Below are positions 1-5,602 of a DNA stretch of 5,602 bases, piece by piece. Within the stretch, counting starts at the first letter, position 1, and every line of letters starts with the position of its first letter. The stretch spans positions 1 through 5,602 of the forward strand of contig CAJOHP010000152.1 of NCBI GenBank assembly GCA_905234355.1, in the 5' to 3' direction. This stretch comes from an uncultured Prevotella sp. (GTDB lineage: Bacteria > Bacteroidota > Bacteroidia > Bacteroidales > Bacteroidaceae). A model generated the notes under the pieces. That model was not told where the DNA came from and did not search any database. It saw only the letters and a program-made list of their open reading frames with translations. The position numbers and the translations under genes are program-made.

Positions 1-1621
1 GCAGGTCGCCCGACACCTTGTTGTTGCGGGTCTCGATGGCGTCGGTGGTCACGTCTTCGTATGCCTCGGCTGCGGCGTTGTAGCGGGCGTAGTTGAGTGT
101 GAGCGTCTCGTCGCCGAAGTTAGGAGCGAGCGGAGCAGCCAGCTTCTGGTTGTTCTTGCTGAGCTGCTGCAGGTTCCATGCAGCGATGTAGGGCAGCTCC
201 TCGAAGTTGGCCACAATCTCGATGTCCTCCTCGGGCACGGTGATGGTGATGCTCTCTGTGGTCTCGCCGGTGCTCCATCCGAGGAACTTATTGAGCCGGC
301 CGTTGGTGTTGGCCGTGAGGGTGATGGTGGTGCCGGCCTGATAGGTGGGAGCCTCGTTGTCGACAGTGACGAAGGCCGACTGCGAGCCTTTGACGATGGG
401 CGTGACATGCACAAACTTGAGCACCTCGTCGGTGTAGTTGTTCAGGTCGCCGATAGGTGCGCCGCCGACGCCGGCGGTATAGAAGGCGCTGAGGTTGTCG
501 CCCTGCTTGGCGATGAGGAAGAGGTCTTCCTCCCAGGCAGAGAAGTTGGTGAGGTCGAGGTCGAGGTTTTCGATAGCGATGTCGTTGAGCTCCTCGCCCA
601 TGAGGAAGTCGCCGTTGCCCTCCTCGTCGAGCACGGCCTGTGCCGGCTTGTAGTTGAAGAGCAGGTTGTTGTTGATGTTGACGATGCCGTACTGTATGCC
701 GGCGATGGGACGGTGTGTCTTGGCCTCGATGTCCTCCTCGGTCATGTCGGGGTTGTTGCACTCGTCGCTCCAGTAGGGTCCGAAGAACACGTTGTTGTTG
801 ATTTCAAACTGCGAGTCAGCCTGCACGAAGTTGCCGAAGCCGAGCAGGGTGCCCTTCGGCCATGCGCAGACGGTGTTGTTGTTGAATTTGAAGTTGAGCG
901 TGGTGCGTCCTGTGTTCTCGTTCATGTAGGCGAAGGTGACGAGCTGGTTGAGGTAGGGCAGGTCGTAGAAGGTGTTGTTGCAGAACACCATCTCGGTGGT
1001 GGGCTGTCCGATGTAGATGAGCGGCATGGCATTGCTCTGCATGGAGCCGTAGTGCACCTGGCAGTCGCTCATCTCGAAGTAGTTCATCGTGCCGCCGAAC
1101 TGCGTGCCGTCGTGGCGTGCCTGTGTCTCCTCGCGGAAGAGTGAACGGCAGATGTCGGTGATTTCGCAGTTGACAAACTGTACGGAGTCGATGTAGTGCT
1201 CGAGCGTGTCCTTGTAGTTCATCAGGTGCTTGGAGTTGCCCATGGCCCCGTTGTAGTCTACAATCTTCAGGTTCTCGAAGTGTATGGAGAACTTGTCGCC
1301 CTCCTTGTTGCTGATGTAGTTGCCCTCTTCGTCCATGCCGCGTGGCAGCACCATCTCGAATCCGATGTGGGCTCGTCCGTCCTCGGCGTCGCTCATGCCG
1401 ATGATGTGGAAGTTGCCGGAGGGGCCGAGGTTCACGTTCTTCAGATTCAGGTAGTCCGACGTCGTGATCTTGATGTAGACGGCCTGTCCGGGCTCGTAAG
1501 GAGCCGTGAGCGCGCTGGTCACCTTGCTGGCGTTGTCGGCAATCACCTCTATGGGCTCCTGTGCTTTCACAGCAGTCGTGGTGAGCAGGGCGGCTGCAAG
1601 AAGAGTAAAGATTTTTTTCAT
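1..1621 (-). CDS. Secreted beta-helix protein (DUF4957/DUF5123-like) with an InlB-type repeat module, 3' end off the window
   Basis: Translating down from the ATG at 1621-1619 gives an unbroken frame of 540 codons to the left edge, with no stop. Residues 1-20 are a Sec signal peptide: MKK, a hydrophobic Leu/Ala stretch, then VKA with predicted cleavage before Gln21. There is no lipobox Cys. Residues about 21-395 are rich in short beta-strands and Asn ladders (CNNT at 214, FNNNT at 246, INNNV at 274, INNNL at 316) and end in TAGVGGAPIGD near 383-393. This resembles the DUF4957 plus DUF5123 parallel beta-helix proteins of Bacteroidota PULs. Residues about 405-474 (FVTVDN at 417, LGWSTGET, IVANF ending at 473) look like a divergent InlB B-repeat. 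From Tyr478 (AAW at 480-482) another domain begins and runs off the edge. It follows susD by 114 bases, the usual place for a glycan-binding protein or lyase. Family is assigned by eye; enzyme activity is not shown, and a pectate-lyase-like role is only possible. Confidence 0.78.
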   Translation of the reverse strand, partial: MKKIFTLLAAALLTTTAVKAQEPIEVIADNASKVTSALTAPYEPGQAVYIKITTSDYLNLKNVNLGPSGNFHIIGMSDAEDGRAHIGFEMVLPRGMDEEGNYISNKEGDKFSIHFENLKIVDYNGAMGNSKHLMNYKDTLEHYIDSVQFVNCEITDICRSLFREETQARHDGTQFGGTMNYFEMSDCQVHYGSMQSNAMPLIYIGQPTTEMVFCNNTFYDLPYLNQLVTFAYMNENTGRTTLNFKFNNNTVCAWPKGTLLGFGNFVQADSQFEINNNVFFGPYWSDECNNPDMTEEDIEAKTHRPIAGIQYGIVNINNNLLFNYKPAQAVLDEEGNGDFLMGEELNDIAIENLDLDLTNFSAWEEDLFLIAKQGDNLSAFYTAGVGGAPIGDLNNYTDEVLKFVHVTPIVKGSQSAFVTVDNEAPTYQAGTTITLTANTNGRLNKFLGWSTGETTESITITVPEEDIEIVANFEELPYIAAWNLQQLSKNNQKLAAPLAPNFGDETLTLNYARYNAAAEAYEDVTTDAIETRNNKVSGDL

Positions 1622-1639
1622 TTGTCGAGTAAGTTTTAA

Positions 1640-1649
1640 TTATTAATAA
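1640..1649. repeat. 10-bp perfect palindrome TTATTAATAA in the 5' leader
   Basis: TTATTAATAA reads identically on both strands and lies 18 bases upstream of the ATG at 1621, within the predicted untranslated leader. It could be a weak operator or just A/T-rich leader sequence that helps ribosome loading in Bacteroidota. A 10-base AT palindrome in an AT-rich gap can easily arise by chance. Confidence 0.3.
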
Positions 1650-1674
1650 AGATGTTTTTGTAGTAATTCCGCTG

Positions 1675-1706
1675 CAAAGTTAGTAAAAAGTTCTGAATCG
1701 GTGAAA
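1675..1706 (-). promoter_or_regulatory. Candidate Bacteroidota sigma-ABfr promoter for the beta-helix gene
   Basis: On the minus strand, TAACTTTG at 1682-1675 matches the Bacteroidota -7 consensus TAnnTTTG exactly. Twenty bases upstream, TTTCA at 1706-1702 is an imperfect match to the -33 element (TTTG/TTG). Initiation a few bases downstream of the -7 box would give a 5' leader of roughly 45-50 nucleotides, A/T-rich up to the ATG at 1621. The -7 match and its location in the only sizeable gap are direct observations; promoter activity is inferred. Confidence 0.6.
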
Positions 1707-1735
1707 TATATTGGCATTTTTTTAGATGGGGGCAG

Positions 1736-3607
1736 TCAATTCTTTACGCTGCCGACGGCCTGCTTTGCGTCTTTCAGGTCCCACTGTATGAAGTAACCGT
1801 TGGCAGCGATGTAGGCGCGCACCTTGGCCTGTGCAGCAGCCGAGGTGTATTTGGGTGCTATGCGGCTCACTACGCTGTCGCGTGCCTCGGTGAGCGAGCC
1901 CCGCCCGGCCTGCGACCATCGCTCGCCCATCTTGCAGAGGTAGCTGTATGACTTGCCCTCGGCCACATACTCCTTCAGATATTCGTCGGCCAGTGCCCAG
2001 TCGTACATCTGCTTGAGCCTGTCCTCGCTGATGCCTGCCTCGGCAGCCGACGTGGGCAGCTGGTGCACGGTGCCGCGGGCGGCGCCCACGATGCCGTTGT
2101 TGCCATAGCCGCCGCTGCGGCCGAACCAGCTGGCGTAGCCCTTGGGCCAGTCGGCAGGCAGTCCCTCGCCGCTCTGAGCCTTCTCGCGGTCGGCGATGTA
2201 GTTCTCCATGCCCATGTTCAGGATGATGTTGGCACGCAGGAAGTTGCCCAGATGGGCCTCGGCCTCGGCCAGGAGGAAGTGGAAGTCGTGGCCGCGGTAG
2301 ATGATGACGGTGGGCTCGATGTCGAAGATGTTGTCGCTCTTGTACTGGTAGTTGCGCACGGTGCTCTCCGTGTTGTAGAAGTAGTAGTACTTCGTCACGG
2401 CAGGCTTGCCTCCCAGGGTGTTGAGCACCATGCCCTGCTCGAGGGAGCGTATGTCGTCGGGGTTGTGGCTCTTCAGTCCGTACTGCGATGGCTGGAGGAA
2501 GAAGGCGTCGGCATCGGGGTAGGTGGGGCACAGATACTGCACGATGCGGTTGCGCTGGTGGTTGGCATAGTCGTACATGATGCCGCAGACGAACTGGTAT
2601 TTGTTGCCCACGTCGCTAGTGCTGCTGAAGATGCTGATGTAGTTCTGTCCCATGTCGCCTGTGCTCAGCGGCACGTTGCACTGATAGGTGAATCCGAGGT
2701 AGTCGGCCGTCTCGGCGCTGTTGTCGATGCTGGTCACCTTGATGGCACCTGTCTGCACGCCGTTCATATAGCTGAGCAGGTCGTCGCGCACGGTCTGCCA
2801 GTAGGGCTGTGCGGCAGCCTCGTCGAGGTAGCAGCAGCGCCAGGAGAGCAGCTCGCTGTGCAGCAGCAGGTAGGGAGGCGTGAGATACTGCCATTTGGCA
2901 TAGGCATCCTCGTTGCTGGTCTCGTCGAGCCAGGTGTACCACTCCATCACCTTGGCGGCGTCGATGTGCTTGCCGTCGACGTCGATGCCCTGTTCCAGCA
3001 GCGTGAGACACTTCTCGACGAGCTGCTGCATGTTGCAGTGGGTGAAGACGGAGGTGTCGGTGAGGTCGGCCTTCTCCGTCAGCGACGAGTCGAACCAGTA
3101 GGCCTGTCCGTAGATGCGGCCGAGGGTGAGGTAGGCCCACACCTTGATGCGCAGGGCCGAGGCGAGCAGGCCCTCGAAATTGGCTTGGGCCGTCTCGCTC
3201 AGTCCGCCCACGTTGTGGTGATACTTGGCCATGTTCTGTATATAGTCGTTGCAGGCTATGACGATGGCGTAGTAGCACGTGGGGTCGGCATACTCGTTGC
3301 CCTGTGTGGGCTCGTAGTTGTAGATGCTCTTCAGCGCGTCGGGAGCGTTGGCCGTGGTCTCGAGGAAGTTGCAGCGTGTGTCGGTGAGCCAGATGGCCTG
3401 GTCGCCGGCCTCCTGCATGCGGTTGAAGATGCCGAGCATGCCTTTGTACATCTCCTCCTCGGTGTCGAAGGCATCGTCTTCGCTGATGATGTTCTTCGGG
3501 TTGGGCTCGAAGAAGTCGGAGCAGGACGCGAGGGCCAGGCTAAATGACAGATGACAAATGATGAGAGACAGTCCTGTCAGTTGCTTTCTTATGCTTTTGG
3601 TGTTCAT
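1736..3607 (-). CDS. susD-like: SusD/RagB family surface glycan-binding lipoprotein
   Basis: A complete 623-residue protein running from ATG at 3607-3605 to TGA at 1738-1736. Residues 1-28 are a type II signal peptide with lipobox LAS before Cys29, and the mature start CSDFFEPNPKN is typical of SusD. This predicts an outer-membrane lipoprotein displayed on the surface. Family landmarks are: the N-terminal segment with EDDAFDTEEEMYKGMLGIFN (43-62); the TPR-like helix ALRIKVWAYLTLGRIYG (151-167); the helix GHDFHFLLAEAEAHLGN (439-455); GIVGAARGTVH (505-515), probably equivalent to the GIRGRV-like segment of other members; and a C-terminal YFIQWDLKD (605-613). Length is within the upper part of the family range. 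It would form the lid over the SusC-like barrel encoded 45 bases upstream and bind the imported oligosaccharide. The substrate cannot be read from the sequence. Co-transcription with the susC-like gene is inferred from the short gap, which contains no recognisable promoter. Confidence 0.96.
   Translation of the reverse strand: MNTKSIRKQLTGLSLIICHLSFSLALASCSDFFEPNPKNIISEDDAFDTEEEMYKGMLGIFNRMQEAGDQAIWLTDTRCNFLETTANAPDALKSIYNYEPTQGNEYADPTCYYAIVIACNDYIQNMAKYHHNVGGLSETAQANFEGLLASALRIKVWAYLTLGRIYGQAYWFDSSLTEKADLTDTSVFTHCNMQQLVEKCLTLLEQGIDVDGKHIDAAKVMEWYTWLDETSNEDAYAKWQYLTPPYLLLHSELLSWRCCYLDEAAAQPYWQTVRDDLLSYMNGVQTGAIKVTSIDNSAETADYLGFTYQCNVPLSTGDMGQNYISIFSSTSDVGNKYQFVCGIMYDYANHQRNRIVQYLCPTYPDADAFFLQPSQYGLKSHNPDDIRSLEQGMVLNTLGGKPAVTKYYYFYNTESTVRNYQYKSDNIFDIEPTVIIYRGHDFHFLLAEAEAHLGNFLRANIILNMGMENYIADREKAQSGEGLPADWPKGYASWFGRSGGYGNNGIVGAARGTVHQLPTSAAEAGISEDRLKQMYDWALADEYLKEYVAEGKSYSYLCKMGERWSQAGRGSLTEARDSVVSRIAPKYTSAAAQAKVRAYIAANGYFIQWDLKDAKQAVGSVKN
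3542..3569. repeat. Four imperfect 7-bp tandem repeats inside the susD-like signal-peptide codons
   Basis: On the plus strand the units are AAATGAC (3542-3548), AGATGAC (3549-3555), AAATGAT (3556-3562) and GAGAGAC (3563-3569). On the coding minus strand they encode the hydrophobic core of the signal peptide, around SLIICHLSF (residues 14-22). A 7-base unit is not a multiple of three, so gain or loss of one copy would shift the reading frame of the lipoprotein. The repeat is seen directly; any variability is inferred. Confidence 0.65.
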
Positions 3608-3652
3608 ATTGCTTTGTTTTCAATGTCCGTTTACATTCAGTAGGAAGGTCGC

Positions 3653-5602
3653 TTAGAAGTTGAGATTGAAACCTATCTTAGCCGTGACGGGCAGAGTCAT
3701 CTTGGCATAGTCGAAGCCTCGCAGGCGCTCGTCGTAGGAGTAGGCAAACTCGGGGTCGGTCCCCAGGTACTTGGTAGCGGTGAAGAGGTTTTCGGCCGCG
3801 ATGAAGACGGAGCCTGAGCGCACAAGTTTGAAGAGCTTCTCAAAGTGGTAGGTCAGGCGTACGGAGCGCAGCTTCAGGTAGTCGCCCTTCTCTATCCAGC
3901 GGTCGCTGAAGAGGTTGTTGCCCATGGGGTCGCCATAGCTGGCGCGTGGCAGTGCGGCCTGCTGTCCCTCCACCTGCCAGCGGTTGAGCACGGCGGTGGA
4001 CTGGTTGTAGAACTTCTCCATCGACTCAGTCTCGCGGCGTGTGGCGTTGTAGAGCTTGCCGCCGATGGTGTAGCCGAAGTCGGCGTCGAGCACAAACTGC
4101 CGGTAGCGCAGCGAGAGGTTGATGCCACCGAAGACCTTGGGCTGGTTGCTGCCGAGCGACACCTTGTCGGCCTCGTTGATGACACCATCGCCGTTCTGGT
4201 CGACAAACCACACGTCGCCGGCCTGATAGCTCTCGCCGGCGCTGTTGCGCAGTCCTGCCGTTTGGGCCTGGGCGGTGGTGGAGAAGACGCCGCGCGTCTC
4301 GTAGCCGAAGAACTCATAGGGGTCGTGGTCGACGGCCATGACCATCTGTGCGTCGTCGCCGGCATAGTCGGTGTACTTCACGAGGAGCTGCTCATCGTCG
4401 CCGAGCGACTTGATCTTGTTCTTCACCGTGGCCATGTTGGCAGCGACCACCACATCGAAGTCGCGCGTGTGGACAGGGTTCAGCCGCAGCGAGAGCTCGA
4501 GGCCCTTGCCCGTGATCTTGCCCTTGTTGTCGTAGAACGTCTGTGAGCCGTAGACAGAGGATATCTCGCTGTTGAGCAGCAGGTCATAGCTCTCGCTGGC
4601 AAAGACGGTGGCCCCGAGGCTGACAAGCCCGCTGAAGGTGGTGAGGTCTACGCCGAAGTCTATCTGGCGCTTCTTCTCCCACGACAGCTTGCCGTTGGGC
4701 ACGTTGGAGCGGCGTATGGAGCCGATGTCGAAGAGGTTGCCCGACTGGTAGTAGTTGCGTCCGTAGTTGGACGAGAACCTGCTGTTGCCGCTGAGGCTGG
4801 CCTCGAGCGAGACGTTGAGCAGGTTGAGCCATGTGGGCAGCGCCCCGGTGTTGGCGGCCATGAAGGTGAGGCCTGCCGAGGGGAAGAACCCGAAGCGTGC
4901 GGCGTCGGCACCGGTCACACTGGAGCCGTCGACAGAGAGTCCGAGGGTGCCGCGCAGCAGCCGGTTGTAGGTGTAGTCGCCGTGGAGTGCGAAGCTCATG
5001 TAGTTCCACTGCACATTGTCGCCTGTGGTGGTCTTCTCCGTGCTGGTGTTGTCGAGCGTCTTGTAGAAGTCGTTGGCGGTGTTGTAGCCTTCAGAGACGT
5101 CGGTCTCGATGTCGCGAGTCATCACGCGGGCCATGGCCAGGGCGCTGAGCTCGTGTATCTTGTCGAACGTGCGGTTGTACTGTCCCTGCAGCTGGTAGGT
5201 GTTCACCGACTGGCGTATGACGCCCTCGGCCACCTTGTTGATGCCTTTGCCGAAGACCTGTGGCATGATGGCGTGGTCGGTCATGCCGGGCACGAACATG
5301 GTCTCCTCGGTGTAGTTGTAGTAGAGGTTGACCAGTGCCGAGAGCTTCAGCCAGTCGTTCCACTTGTAGTGCAGTCCCACGTTGGCGTTGGCATCGTATA
5401 TCTTGTCGCCTCCAGCCACCGTCTCGACGATGGCCAGCGGGTTGCTCACGTTGTTGTAGGGCAGGGTGGGGATGCTGCTCACGTTCCATGCGTCGTAGCG
5501 TGCGAAGCGCGAGAGCACGGAGCCGTCGTCCTGCTTGGCGTGGGCGTTGATGAGCGGCATGCTGCGATAGGCCGCGATGAGCGGGTTGGTCTGTATTTGC
5601 AT
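3653..5602 (-). CDS. susC-like: SusC/RagA family TonB-dependent outer-membrane transporter, 5' end off the window
   Basis: The frame is open from the right edge to TAA at 3655-3653, giving 649 residues of a protein that usually has about 1,000 or more. The ATG at 5602-5600 is internal: the carboxypeptidase-D-like domain, TonB box and most or all of the plug expected upstream are missing, so the real start lies outside. The visible part is beta-barrel sequence. Landmarks, counted from the edge, are: NPLAIVE (54-60), SWEKKRQIDFGVDL (307-320), a Ca-loop-like DQNGDGVINEAD (468-479), SDRWIEKGDYLKLRSVRLTY (566-585), AENLFTATKYLGTDPEF (603-619), and C-terminal GFNLNF ending in an aromatic residue, as expected for BAM-dependent barrels. 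It would import oligosaccharides across the outer membrane using TonB/ExbBD energy, paired with the susD-like product encoded 45 bases downstream. No frameshift or internal stop is seen. Confidence 0.96.
   Translation of the reverse strand: MQIQTNPLIAAYRSMPLINAHAKQDDGSVLSRFARYDAWNVSSIPTLPYNNVSNPLAIVETVAGGDKIYDANANVGLHYKWNDWLKLSALVNLYYNYTEETMFVPGMTDHAIMPQVFGKGINKVAEGVIRQSVNTYQLQGQYNRTFDKIHELSALAMARVMTRDIETDVSEGYNTANDFYKTLDNTSTEKTTTGDNVQWNYMSFALHGDYTYNRLLRGTLGLSVDGSSVTGADAARFGFFPSAGLTFMAANTGALPTWLNLLNVSLEASLSGNSRFSSNYGRNYYQSGNLFDIGSIRRSNVPNGKLSWEKKRQIDFGVDLTTFSGLVSLGATVFASESYDLLLNSEISSVYGSQTFYDNKGKITGKGLELSLRLNPVHTRDFDVVVAANMATVKNKIKSLGDDEQLLVKYTDYAGDDAQMVMAVDHDPYEFFGYETRGVFSTTAQAQTAGLRNSAGESYQAGDVWFVDQNGDGVINEADKVSLGSNQPKVFGGINLSLRYRQFVLDADFGYTIGGKLYNATRRETESMEKFYNQSTAVLNRWQVEGQQAALPRASYGDPMGNNLFSDRWIEKGDYLKLRSVRLTYHFEKLFKLVRSGSVFIAAENLFTATKYLGTDPEFAYSYDERLRGFDYAKMTLPVTAKIGFNLNF

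Larger units (their letters stand above)
1622..1735 (-). other. AT-rich intergenic region between susD-like and beta-helix genes
   Basis: This 114-base gap is strikingly AT-rich compared with the GC-rich coding sequence on both sides. It holds a candidate promoter (1675-1706) and a short palindrome (1640-1649). No clear Rho-independent terminator follows the susD-like stop codon at 1738-1736: the A-run at 1717-1723 (minus-strand sense) is not preceded by a GC-rich hairpin. Read-through from the upstream operon is therefore possible alongside local initiation. The bases just before the ATG at 1621 (ACTCGACAA) contain no Shine-Dalgarno sequence, which is normal for Bacteroidota. Confidence 0.7.

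Noticed and set aside
407..1639. Plus-strand open frames at 407-1144 and 1196-1639
   Set aside because: Both are antisense to the beta-helix gene, which has a signal peptide, promoter and coherent domains. The plus-strand translations are low-complexity Val/Glu/His-rich sequences.
1711..1735. Possible terminator after the susD-like stop codon
   Set aside because: There is a homopolymer run but no stable GC-rich inverted repeat before it on either strand.
1722..2531. Minus-strand 269-codon frame overlapping susD in another frame
   Set aside because: It is an out-of-frame Arg/His/Pro-rich translation of the susD-like gene.
2063..3547. A 494-codon open frame on the plus strand, opposite the susD-like gene
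   Set aside because: It is antisense to a well-supported SusD protein and its translation is Val/Ala/Gly/Leu-rich with no domain. It arises because codon choice in the GC-rich real gene avoids stops in this antisense frame.
3567..3578. Inverted repeat GACAG-TC-CTGTC
   Set aside because: The stem is only five bases with a two-base loop, inside coding sequence and next to the heptamer array; it is probably chance.
3845..4546. A 233-codon open frame on the plus strand
   Set aside because: It is antisense to conserved SusC barrel sequence and has no recognisable domain, so it is a shadow frame.
5600..5602. ATG at the right edge as the start of the SusC-like gene
   Set aside because: A start here would leave a protein without plug and TonB-box regions. 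The sequence directly after it is already mid-protein, so it is an internal Met.

Overview
The window is a piece of a polysaccharide utilization locus (PUL) from a member of the Bacteroidota. It most resembles a GC-rich Bacteroidales, perhaps Prevotellaceae; genus is an inference from gene style only. The evidence is a SusC/SusD pair, a Bacteroidota-type promoter (TAnnTTTG) in an AT-rich gap, and A/T-rich translation leaders in place of Shine-Dalgarno sites. All three genes lie on the minus strand, so the locus reads from the right end of the window to the left.

Layout in transcription order: (1) 5602-3653, the C-terminal two thirds of a SusC/RagA-type TonB-dependent outer-membrane transporter, with its N-terminus beyond the right edge. 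(2) A 45-base gap, then 3607-1736, a complete SusD/RagB-type lipoprotein of 623 residues. (3) A 114-base AT-rich gap (1622-1735) carrying a candidate promoter. (4) 1621 to the left edge, the first 540 codons of a large secreted protein. It has a Sec signal peptide, an Asn-rich region that looks like a parallel beta-helix (DUF4957/DUF5123-like), a module resembling InlB B-repeats, and the start of another domain. Its C-terminus is outside the window.

SusC and SusD would form the outer-membrane barrel and surface lid that capture and import an oligosaccharide in a TonB-dependent way. The third gene sits where PULs usually place surface glycan-binding proteins or glycan-degrading enzymes. Its beta-helix fold fits a pectin- or uronate-related role, but nothing in the window fixes the substrate. 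No glycoside hydrolase, regulator (SusR, hybrid two-component system, anti-sigma pair), RNA gene, mobile element or CRISPR array is visible. The least ordinary parts are the domain architecture of the third protein, its separate promoter, and a 7-base tandem repeat that encodes part of the SusD signal peptide.
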